Shown: positions 1 to 5,502 of the stretch, one piece after another
Numbering within the stretch: the first letter of the stretch is position 1
How the letters are laid out: each line of letters begins with the position of its first letter
NCBI GenBank assembly: GCA_043781855.1
Contig: JAYWBB010000027.1
Coordinates: 1 to 7,577, forward strand
Length of the DNA stretch: 7,577 nt
Origin: Nevskia sp043781855
Lineage (GTDB): Bacteria > Pseudomonadota > Gammaproteobacteria > Nevskiales > Nevskiaceae
Direction of reading: 5' to 3'
Made by a program: the position numbers and the translations under genes
The notes under the pieces: model-generated
The model's input: only the letters and a program-made list of their open reading frames with translations
Told to the model about the DNA's origin: nothing
The model's database searches: none

Positions 1-77
1 ATCCACTTGATGGAAATCGCCCCGTAGGCAATCCCGATGATCGCGCAGACGAGCGCGAAGATCAGTGCTGAAGACAT
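1..77 (-). CDS. hppA: Membrane-bound proton-pumping pyrophosphatase, N-terminal fragment
   Basis: Only the first 25 codons are inside the window; the gene continues beyond base 1. The visible peptide is one hydrophobic segment (about residues 4-18) ending in Gly-Ala-Ile-Ser-Ile-Lys-Trp. This resembles the first transmembrane helix and the 'YG..SI.W' pattern at the start of bacterial H+-pumping pyrophosphatases. The family consists of large multi-helix inner-membrane proteins that couple PPi hydrolysis to ion export. The ATG at 77-75 is preceded by a strong purine-rich ribosome binding site (AAAGGGGGA, about 82-90). The upstream same-strand neighbour is a PPi-dependent phosphofructokinase, and such pairing is known from methanotrophs, which supports the call. 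With 25 residues the identification rests on a short match plus context. Whether it pumps protons or sodium cannot be told here. Confidence 0.72.
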   Translation of the reverse strand, partial: MSSALIFALVCAIIGIAYGAISIKW

Positions 78-107
78 GAATCCCCCTTTATCGATATCAA
101 TTCACTA

Positions 108-135
108 CAGGGCCGAAAAAATGGGCCGGCCCCTG
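108..135 (-). other. Hairpin in the leader of hppA
   Basis: On the minus strand CAGGGGCCG pairs with CGGCCCTG (8 bp with one bulged G), around an 11-base loop containing six Ts. It lies about 18 bases upstream of the hppA ribosome binding site. A ten-base palindrome GGGCCGGCCC (123-132), followed on the minus strand by A and T6, overlaps it. This could be a weak attenuator or only a stable leader structure. The stem is short and the T-run lies in the loop, so a full terminator is unlikely. Confidence 0.3.
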
Positions 136-185
136 AACCCTTTGAGTAAGAACCCGCCGTGGAGTGAAAACCTCGAGGCTGCACC

Positions 186-204
186 CTGCCGGCAAGGCCG
201 GCAG
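186..204. other. Perfect 8-bp hairpin in the pfp-hppA spacer
   Basis: CTGCCGGC (186-193) and GCCGGCAG (197-204) form a perfect GC-rich stem with a three-base loop. It sits 64 bases past the pfp stop codon on the minus strand. No T-run follows on either strand, so it is not a canonical intrinsic terminator. It could protect the 3' end of a pfp message, mark a processing site, or reduce read-through into hppA. The rest of the 78-268 spacer shows no convincing gene. Confidence 0.4.
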
Positions 205-268
205 CCGCTACCCCCGGCAAGTTAGCGCGCGATTTTAACCGACTTCCCGCCGGAAAGCCGGATTCTGC

Positions 269-1537
269 TCAAAGCTTGAAATCCGGCAGTTTCCGGGGGA
301 CCGCGGTGTTCTTCAGCGTTACGTACTGCGGCATCCCGTTTTTGAAGGGCGGATAGTCCTCGCCCTGGATCAGCGGGGCCAGGTATTGGCGGCATTTCGG
401 GGTAATGCCGTAACCGTCGTCGGTAATGAAATCCTGCGGAAGTTTCTTCTCGACGTTGGCGATGTCGTCCAGGTTGGCCACGCCGACGGTCCATTTATAG
501 GGCTTGTCCGATTTGCGCATGATGGTCGGCATGACCGCATTGCGGCCCTTGAGCGCCAGTTCGACCGCCGCCTTGCCGACGGCATAGGCCTGGGTGACAT
601 CGGTCTTCGAAGCGATATGCCTTGCCGAGCGCTGCAGATAGTCCGCCACCGCCCAGTGATATTTGAGCTTGAGGCCTTCCTTGACGACGGCCGCCACCAC
701 CGGTGCCACGCCACCCAGTTGCGCATGGCCGAATGCGTCGCGCACGCCCTGGTCCGCCAGGAACGTGCCCTCATGGTCGCGCACGCCCTCGGATACGACG
801 ATCGAGCAATAACCGTAACGCTTCACCAGTGCATCGACGCGGGCCAGGAAGCGCGCCTTGTCGAATCGGATTTCCGGGAACAGGATCATGACCGGCAGGT
901 CACCCGCCTTGTCCGCCGCAAGGCCGCCCGCCGCGGCGATCCAGCCGGCATGGCGTCCCATGACTTCGAGGATGAACACCTTGGTCGAGGTTTTCGCCAT
1001 CGAGGCGACATCGAAGCTCGCCTCGCGCGTGGAGATCGCGATGTACTTTGCCACCGAACCGAAGCCCGGGCAGCAGTCGGTGATCGGCAGGTCGTTGTCC
1101 ACCGTCTTGGGGACGTGGATGGCCTGCAGCGGGTAACCGAGCGATTCGGACAGCCGCGAAACCTTCAGGCAGGTATCCGCGGAATCGCCGCCGCCGTTGT
1201 AGAAGAAATAGCCGATGTCGTGCGCCTTGAATACTTCGATCAGGCGTTCGTACTGCGCGCGGTTTTCTTCCAGCCCCTTGAGTTTGTAACGGCAGGAACC
1301 GAAGGCGCCGGCCGGCGTATGGCGCAGGGCTGCGATGGCCTTGGCGGATTCCTTGCTGGTATCGATCAGGTCTTCGGTCAGCGCGCCGATGATGCCGTTG
1401 CGGCCGGCGTAGACCTTGCCGATCTTGTCCGGATGCTTGCGCGCCGTCTCGATGACGCCGGCCGCAGAGACATTGATGACGGCGGTGACGCCGCCCGACT
1501 GCGCGTAGAAACAGTTTCTCGGGGCGTTGCTCGGCAT
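269..1537 (-). CDS. pfp: Pyrophosphate-dependent 6-phosphofructokinase
   Basis: This 422-residue cytosolic enzyme reversibly converts fructose 6-phosphate and PPi to fructose 1,6-bisphosphate and phosphate, so it can serve both glycolysis and gluconeogenesis. Two diagnostic sites are visible. In GGGDS (115-119), Asp118 takes the place of E. coli Gly104. In PKTVDND (143-149), Lys144 takes the place of Gly124. Both substitutions mark PPi rather than ATP use. Asp147 matches the catalytic base Asp127. MGRHAGW (193-199) matches the MGR..G sugar-phosphate segment, and SEGV (249-252) follows. The open frame extends 42 codons further upstream to 1663. I chose the ATG at 1537-1535 because GGAG lies five bases before it, and the protein then begins directly before the conserved QSGGVTAVIN segment. 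The upstream extension is Arg/Pro-rich and would overlap the promoter region. The likely downstream partner is hppA; adk is divergent. The assignment is firm and the start is probable. Confidence 0.95.
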   Translation of the reverse strand: MPSNAPRNCFYAQSGGVTAVINVSAAGVIETARKHPDKIGKVYAGRNGIIGALTEDLIDTSKESAKAIAALRHTPAGAFGSCRYKLKGLEENRAQYERLIEVFKAHDIGYFFYNGGGDSADTCLKVSRLSESLGYPLQAIHVPKTVDNDLPITDCCPGFGSVAKYIAISTREASFDVASMAKTSTKVFILEVMGRHAGWIAAAGGLAADKAGDLPVMILFPEIRFDKARFLARVDALVKRYGYCSIVVSEGVRDHEGTFLADQGVRDAFGHAQLGGVAPVVAAVVKEGLKLKYHWAVADYLQRSARHIASKTDVTQAYAVGKAAVELALKGRNAVMPTIMRKSDKPYKWTVGVANLDDIANVEKKLPQDFITDDGYGITPKCRQYLAPLIQGEDYPPFKNGMPQYVTLKNTAVPRKLPDFKL

Positions 1538-1586
1538 GCAAACTCCGGGGTCCGGGATCGCCCTGGGAGACGGCGATTTCCGCGAA

Positions 1587-1592
1587 AGTATA
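1587..1592 (-). promoter_or_regulatory. Candidate -10 box for pfp
   Basis: The minus strand reads TATACT (five of six matches to TATAAT), preceded by TTGGT. Transcription would start near 1580 and give a leader of about 43 bases before the pfp ATG. No good -35 hexamer is visible at 16-18 bases. Promoter strength is therefore uncertain, or it depends on an activator or on bases just upstream of the -10 box. This is inferred from sequence match and position only. Confidence 0.4.
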
Positions 1593-1658
1593 ACCAACGG
1601 GGCCGCTTTCCCGCGTTGACGGCACGCGCCGCGAGCGGGTACCGTTGTCTCCATCCTT

Positions 1659-1671
1659 TTCAAAATTTGAA
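1659..1671. promoter_or_regulatory. AT-rich perfect palindrome in the pfp/adk divergent spacer
   Basis: TTCAAA-A-TTTGAA is a perfect six-base inverted repeat around a single A. It lies in an otherwise GC-rich 218-bp spacer, 122 bases upstream of the pfp start and 84 bases upstream of the adk start. Such a symmetric AT-rich site between two divergent genes could be an operator for a dimeric regulator. I do not recognise it as the site of a known regulator. Chance occurrence is possible for a site of this length. Confidence 0.3.
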
Positions 1672-1692
1672 CGCGGTCGGCGGGGAGTTCCG

Positions 1693-1735
1693 CCAGATCG
1701 TTCTGGTCGACCTTCGCTTTCGATCGCTTGCGATC
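1693..1735 (+). other. Two small hairpins in the adk leader
   Basis: CCAGA-TCGT-TCTGG (1693-1706) and GATCGC-TT-GCGATC (1722-1735) are perfect inverted repeats of 5 and 6 bp. They lie one after the other just before the adk start at 1756. Both would be in the mRNA leader if adk is transcribed from the divergent spacer; TTGACG at 1616-1621 with TACCGT at 1640-1645 is a weak possible promoter. The two-base loop of the second repeat means a hairpin would have to open one closing pair, so it may instead be a DNA site. Confidence 0.28.
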
Positions 1736-1755
1736 ATCACTGGGGCTGTCTGGTC

Positions 1756-2316
1756 ATGAGAATCATCCTGCTGGGCGCGCCCGGCTCCGGCAAGGGCACG
1801 CAAGGCGAAAAGCTGGTCGCCCATTTCGGCATTCCGAAGATTTCCACCGGCGACGCGCTGCGCGCGGCGGTCAAGGCCGGCTCTGAGCTTGGCATCAAGG
1901 CCAAGGCGACGATGGACGCCGGCAAGCTGGTTGCCGACGAACTGGTCATCGGCATCGTCGAAGAGCGCCTCAAGCAGGCGGATGCGAAGCACGGCTTCAT
2001 CCTCGACGGCTTCCCGCGCAACACCGCGCAGGCCGACGTGCTCGACGAGATGCTCGACCGCCTGCTGCAGCCGCCGATGAGCCGCGCCGTGCATCTCGCG
2101 GTCGACGACGAGGAAATCGTCGGACGCCTGCTCGACCGCGCCGTCAAGGACGGCCGCACCGACGACAAGGAAGAAGTGATCCGCCACCGTATCGAGGTCT
2201 ACAACGCGGAGACCCGGCCACTGCTCGATTTCTACAACCGCCAGCACAAGCTGGTGCGAGTTGACGGCATCGGCACGATGGACGAAATCTTCGCGCGCAT
2301 CATCGACGCGCTCTGA
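1756..2316 (+). CDS. adk: Adenylate kinase, short form
   Basis: This 186-residue cytosolic enzyme interconverts ATP + AMP and 2 ADP, keeping the adenylate pools balanced. The P-loop GAPGSGKGT is at 7-15. The AMP-binding stretch STGDALR follows at 30-36, and LDGFPRN at 83-89 is the adenylate kinase signature. The lid is reduced to a short linker (about 124-141, GRLLDRAVKDGR) with no zinc-type cysteines, so this is the short class; E. coli Adk has 214 residues. The tail RHRIEVYNAETRPLLDFY (143-160) is typical. The frame is open 37 codons further upstream, but MRIILLGAPG is the normal family N-terminus. A GGGG stretch (1742-1745) ten bases before the ATG at 1756 is a weak ribosome binding site. 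It is divergent from pfp and convergent with rnd, with 15 bp between stops. It would recycle the AMP made by PPi-releasing reactions, which fits the PPi-using neighbours. Confidence 0.96.
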   Translation: MRIILLGAPGSGKGTQGEKLVAHFGIPKISTGDALRAAVKAGSELGIKAKATMDAGKLVADELVIGIVEERLKQADAKHGFILDGFPRNTAQADVLDEMLDRLLQPPMSRAVHLAVDDEEIVGRLLDRAVKDGRTDDKEEVIRHRIEVYNAETRPLLDFYNRQHKLVRVDGIGTMDEIFARIIDAL

Positions 2317-2331
2317 GCGTCGCAGTTGCGG

Positions 2332-3435
2332 CTAGACCCGCCGCAGCAGCGCCGCGCCGGCAACCGCGCGGCGCCAGCCCTGCAACACGTTGGCCTGCGC
2401 GGCAGCACCGTAACGCACGAGTGCTTCGACATCGGCGCGCGGCGCGATCACCGACACCGGGATGTTCAAGCCCTCGGCGATTCCGCGCAGCGCATCCTGT
2501 AGTGTTTTCATGTGCGCTTTCTCGAGATCGCTCAGCGGCTGTTCCTGTACCGCTGCGGGCACCGGGGCACCGGTTGCATTCGCGACGATTCCGACCAGCG
2601 CCGCGCCGTGCCGTTCCAGCGTCTTCGGCGGCAGCACCTTCAGGGCACTTAGTTCGTCGACGTTGCGCGGTCGGCGTTCGGCGATGCGGTAGAGCGCCTC
2701 GTCGTCGATGATCCATTTCCGCGGCCGGTCGCGCTCCTGCGCCACCTGCTCGCGCCAGGCCGCGAGCGCGACGGCCACCGCCTGCATCTCCGGCGCCAGG
2801 CGAGGCAGGCCCTTGAGCCGCTTCCAGGCATCTTCCGGCGGATTGGCGTAGCGCGCCGGGTCGGCCAGGCGCGCGCAATCCTCGTGCAGCCATTCGAGAC
2901 GGCCACGGGCGATCAGTTCGTCGCGCAGGCGCGGATGGATTTCGGCGAGATGGCGCACATCGGCGGCGGCATAGGCGAGCTCGGGCTCACTCAGCGGCCG
3001 CCGCGACCAGTTCGTGCGGGTCAGGCTCTTGTCGAGCTTGAGGCCGAGCATCTTCTCGACCAGCCCGGCATAGCCCAGCTGATCGCCGTGGCCGAGCAGT
3101 GCCGCCGCAATCTGCGTGTCGAACAAGGGCATGACCGCCGCACCGCTCAGGCGCACGAAGATTTCCAGATCCTGCGAAGCCGCGTGAAAAACCTTGATCT
3201 GCTCCGGTGCGGATAGCAGCTCCCAAAGCGGCGCGAGGGCCTCGCCCGACAGCGCCAGCGTATCGATGCAGACATCGCTCTCGCCATCGCCGATCTGGAC
3301 CAGACAGAGGATCGGGTGATAAGTGTCCTCGCGCAGGAATTCGGTATCCAGCGCCAGCCAGGGCTTGTGTTGCCAGCCATCGATGCGTTCTGCGAGCGCG
3401 GCGGGCGTGGTGATGCATTCGACGGCTTGGTTCAA
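2332..3435 (-). CDS. rnd: Ribonuclease D, probable TTG start
   Basis: This 367-residue 3'-to-5' exoribonuclease trims tRNA 3' ends and other small RNAs. The DEDDy exonuclease domain fills about residues 1-170: exo I is LDTEF with Asp30 and Glu32, exo II is HAASQDLE with Asp89, and exo III is AYAAADV with Tyr155 and Asp159. All four metal-binding acids and the tyrosine are present. An HRDC RNA-binding domain follows at about 213-290, and the C-terminal region gives a length close to E. coli RNase D (375). No ATG occurs near the expected N-terminus. The TTG at 3435-3433 gives MNQAVECITT, which lines up with the E. coli start MNYQMITT, and an AAGAG lies eight bases upstream. Further TTG codons at 3453 and 3474 are alternatives with poorer upstream sequence. 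The frame stays open to 4005, but that part is antisense to the next gene. It is divergent from the membrane-protein gene at 3538. Confidence 0.93.
   Translation of the reverse strand: MNQAVECITTPAALAERIDGWQHKPWLALDTEFLREDTYHPILCLVQIGDGESDVCIDTLALSGEALAPLWELLSAPEQIKVFHAASQDLEIFVRLSGAAVMPLFDTQIAAALLGHGDQLGYAGLVEKMLGLKLDKSLTRTNWSRRPLSEPELAYAAADVRHLAEIHPRLRDELIARGRLEWLHEDCARLADPARYANPPEDAWKRLKGLPRLAPEMQAVAVALAAWREQVAQERDRPRKWIIDDEALYRIAERRPRNVDELSALKVLPPKTLERHGAALVGIVANATGAPVPAAVQEQPLSDLEKAHMKTLQDALRGIAEGLNIPVSVIAPRADVEALVRYGAAAQANVLQGWRRAVAGAALLRRV
2349..2374. other. Strong GC hairpin at the adk/rnd convergent junction
   Basis: GCGCCGCGC (2349-2357) and GCGCGGCGC (2366-2374) form a perfect 9-bp stem with an eight-base loop. 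It lies 32 bases past the adk stop and inside the last codons of rnd. No T-run follows on either strand. It could act as a 3' barrier for adk transcripts, but because it is also rnd coding sequence of high GC it may be partly fortuitous. Confidence 0.3.
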
Positions 3436-3498
3436 TTCGGGCTCTTGCGGCAACGGCGGGTGAAAGGGCGTCAAGGATAAGCGAACGACCGCGCGGCT

Positions 3499-3516
3499 GG
3501 CCGTAGAATGACGGCC
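3499..3516 (+). promoter_or_regulatory. -10-like box inside a perfect inverted repeat
   Basis: GGCCGT (3499-3504) and ACGGCC (3511-3516) are perfect inverted arms around AGAATG. The hexamer TAGAAT (3504-3509) matches TATAAT at five of six positions and lies 28 bases before the ATG of the membrane-protein gene. No good -35 box is seen at 16-18 bases. A regulator binding the repeat would cover the polymerase site. Both the promoter and operator roles are inferred from sequence only. Confidence 0.42.
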
Positions 3517-3537
3517 TTTCGACAGGAAGCACCCGCA

Positions 3538-4128
3538 ATGCCGATGCAGGCGTTCAAGACGACGCTGAGAATCCTGCTGTTCCGCGCCGGACCCGAGGAT
3601 TTTCCCTATTCGGAAAAGCCGGGCCTGACGCGCGCCTGCATCGCCATCGCGATTCTCGCCAACGCCTTGCTGTTCGGGCTTTCGACTCCGCGCTTGCTGG
3701 CGTTGTCTGCGGGCGCCGTGACGATCGGCGGGGTGGCGCTGTTCACGCGCATGACGCTGCGCCTGCGCAAGCTCGACAATCGTTACGCACAGACCCTGAA
3801 CGCGCTGCTCGCCTGTGGGTCGGTGCTGATCCTGTTGATGCGTCTGCCGGCCGCCGAGATGATGCCGCAGATGAAAGCCTTCGTCCTCCAGGCGCAGCAA
3901 AACCCCGACCTCGCCGACCACCCCGAGAGCTGGCCGGCGCTGCCGGCGGGCGCGGCGCTGCTGCTCGATGTCCTGGCGATCTGGTTCGTCGCCGTGACCG
4001 CGCACATCTTCCGGCGCGCGACCGGCACCGGGTTTTTCGCAGGTGGCTTGATCGGGCTGCTGTGCATCTTCAACGTCACCCTGTTCCTGATCTTCACCAC
4101 GCCGCTGCTGGCGCTCCTGTTCGGCTGA
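3538..4128 (+). CDS. Integral membrane protein of unknown function, upstream of mpl
   Basis: I do not recognise the family. The 196-residue product begins with a short amphipathic stretch and a conserved-looking FRAGPEDFPYS (15-25), then has hydrophobic segments at about 33-50, 54-70, 87-102, 137-157 and 165-194. This suggests four to six inner-membrane helices. The basic stretch RMTLRLRKLDNR (71-82) and the polar stretch with QAQQNPDLADHPESW (118-132) would be loops. It has no signal peptide and no catalytic motif I can name; the layout is somewhat like small Yip1-type proteins, but that is a guess. The ATG at 3538 has AGGAAG eight bases upstream; the ATG at 3508 lacks this and lies on the -10-like box, and the ATG at 3544 is a close alternative. 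The gene ends five bases before mpl, so the two are probably co-transcribed. A link to the cell envelope or murein turnover is only inferred from that neighbour. Confidence 0.85.
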   Translation: MPMQAFKTTLRILLFRAGPEDFPYSEKPGLTRACIAIAILANALLFGLSTPRLLALSAGAVTIGGVALFTRMTLRLRKLDNRYAQTLNALLACGSVLILLMRLPAAEMMPQMKAFVLQAQQNPDLADHPESWPALPAGAALLLDVLAIWFVAVTAHIFRRATGTGFFAGGLIGLLCIFNVTLFLIFTTPLLALLFG

Positions 4129-4133
4129 CTCGA

Positions 4134-5474
4134 ATGCACCTGCACATCCTCGGCATCTGCGGCACCTTCATGGCCGGTATCGCCGCACTGGCGCGCGAGT
4201 CCGGGCACCGCGTCACCGGCTCCGACGCGAACGGCTGGCCGCCGATGTCGACGCAGCTCGAGGCCCTCGGCATCGCGGTGATGCCGGGCTACGAGCACAA
4301 GCACTTGCAGCCCGCGCCGGATGTCGTCGTCGTCGGCAATGTCATCACGCGCGGCAATCCGGCGATCGAGTACGTGCTGAACGAGGGCCTGCCGTACGTC
4401 TCCGGCCCCGAATGGCTGGCAGCGCACGTGCTCAAGGATCGTCACGTGCTCGCCGTCGCCGGCACGCACGGCAAGACAACGACCACCAGCCTGCTGGCGT
4501 GGCTGCTCGATCAGGCCAGTCTCGAACCCGGCTTTCTGGTCGGCGGCTTGCCGGTCAACTTCGGCGTCTCGGCAAGGCTCGGCCGCAGCAAGTATTTCGT
4601 CATCGAGGCCGACGAATACGACACGGCGTTCTTCGACAAGCGCAGCAAGTTCGTGCACTACCGGCCGCGCACGGCGGTACTGAACAACCTCGAATACGAT
4701 CACGCCGACATCTTTCCCGACCTCGCCGCGATCGAGCGCCAGTTCCATCATCTGATCCGCACCGTGCCCGGCCAGGGCCGGCTGATCGTCAACGGCGCGG
4801 ACATCAACCTGCCGCGCGTGCTCGACATGGGCTGCTGGAGCGAGGTCGAACGCTTTGACGATCCGCAGGGTTGGACTGCGACGCGCTCACCGACCGGCTT
4901 CGACCTCGCGCTGCGCGGCGAGCCGCAAGGCCACGCGCGCACGCCGCTAGCCGGCGCGCATAACCGGTCAAACGCCCTCGCTGCGATCGCTGCGGCGACG
5001 CACGTCGGCGTGCCGGTCGCCGACGCAATCCGTGGACTCGAAAGTTTCCGCGGCATCAAACGCCGGCTGGAACTCGTGGGCGAAGCGCGCGGCGTGCAGG
5101 TCTTCGACGACTTCGCGCATCACCCGACCGCCATCGAAGTCACCATCGCCGCGCTGCGCGAACAAGGTGCCGGCCGCATCCTCGCCGTGCTCGAACCGCG
5201 CTCGAACACGATGCGCCTCGGCGGCCATGCCGGCGAACTCGCGGCGAGCCTGCGCGAAGCCGACCGCGTCTTCGTCTATGCCCGGCCGGATCTGAAATGG
5301 GATGCGCAGGGTGCACTCGCCGCGCTCGGCAAACGCGTCTCGATCCACGCCGCGATCGACACACTCGTCGCTGCCGTCATCGCCACCGCCGCACCCGGCG
5401 ACCGCGTGCTGGTCATGAGCAATGGCGATTTTGGCGGCGTGCACGGTCGGCTGCTGAACGCGCTCACTGCTTGA
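4134..5474 (+). CDS. mpl: UDP-N-acetylmuramate:L-Ala-gamma-D-Glu-meso-DAP ligase (murein peptide ligase)
   Basis: This 446-residue cytosolic ATP-dependent ligase attaches the recycled tripeptide L-Ala-D-Glu-mDAP to UDP-MurNAc, returning cell-wall fragments to peptidoglycan synthesis. The N-terminal Rossmann-like domain starts with HILGICGTFMAG (4-15), a form typical of Mpl rather than MurC. The ATP loop GTHGKTTTT is at 110-118. EADEYDTAFFDKRSKF (158-173) and NLEYDHADIF (185-194) are the central-domain metal and substrate segments. HNRSN (276-280), DDFAHHPTAI (325-334), EPRSNTM (354-360) and MSNGDFGG (428-435) belong to the C-terminal Mur ligase parts. The length is close to E. coli Mpl (457). 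The ATG at 4134 is chosen because the protein then begins at the conserved segment; the frame opens 24 codons earlier but overlaps the upstream gene. With only 5 bp to the upstream stop, translational coupling is likely. The presence of this gene implies meso-DAP-type murein. Confidence 0.96.
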   Translation: MHLHILGICGTFMAGIAALARESGHRVTGSDANGWPPMSTQLEALGIAVMPGYEHKHLQPAPDVVVVGNVITRGNPAIEYVLNEGLPYVSGPEWLAAHVLKDRHVLAVAGTHGKTTTTSLLAWLLDQASLEPGFLVGGLPVNFGVSARLGRSKYFVIEADEYDTAFFDKRSKFVHYRPRTAVLNNLEYDHADIFPDLAAIERQFHHLIRTVPGQGRLIVNGADINLPRVLDMGCWSEVERFDDPQGWTATRSPTGFDLALRGEPQGHARTPLAGAHNRSNALAAIAAATHVGVPVADAIRGLESFRGIKRRLELVGEARGVQVFDDFAHHPTAIEVTIAALREQGAGRILAVLEPRSNTMRLGGHAGELAASLREADRVFVYARPDLKWDAQGALAALGKRVSIHAAIDTLVAAVIATAAPGDRVLVMSNGDFGGVHGRLLNALTA

Positions 5475-5484
5475 TGTGTCGCAA

Positions 5485-5502
5485 GGTGGCCCCTCGGCCA
5501 CC
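5485..5502 (+). terminator. Hairpin after mpl, possible terminator without T-run
   Basis: GGTGGCC (5485-5491) and GGCCACC (5496-5502) form a perfect 7-bp GC-rich stem with loop CCTC, starting 11 bases after the mpl stop. The position suits transcript termination or 3'-end protection. No T-run follows, so intrinsic termination would be weak; Rho could be needed. Confidence 0.4.

Noticed and set aside
37..225. 62-codon plus-strand frame in the hppA start and pfp-hppA spacer
   Set aside because: It has no ribosome binding site, overlaps hppA in antisense, and its Pro/Arg-rich composition has no family resemblance.
1589..1594. TATAAC as a plus-strand -10 box for adk
   Set aside because: No -35 match at suitable spacing, and it would leave a leader of about 155 bases; the overlapping minus-strand TATACT reads better as the pfp -10.
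386..1759. 457-codon open frame on the plus strand opposite pfp
   Set aside because: It is antisense to a clearly identified PPi-phosphofructokinase, has no recognisable domain, and its Arg/Asp/Val-rich composition is typical of the complement of GC-rich coding DNA.
3436..4005. 190-codon upstream extension of the rnd frame
   Set aside because: It runs antisense through the membrane-protein gene, is rich in Arg and Gln with no RNase D similarity, and the conserved N-terminus fits the TTG at 3435.
3783..4751. 322-codon open frame on the minus strand opposite the membrane protein and mpl
   Set aside because: It is a shadow of two plus-strand genes, with no ribosome binding site or domain; long spurious frames are expected at this GC content.
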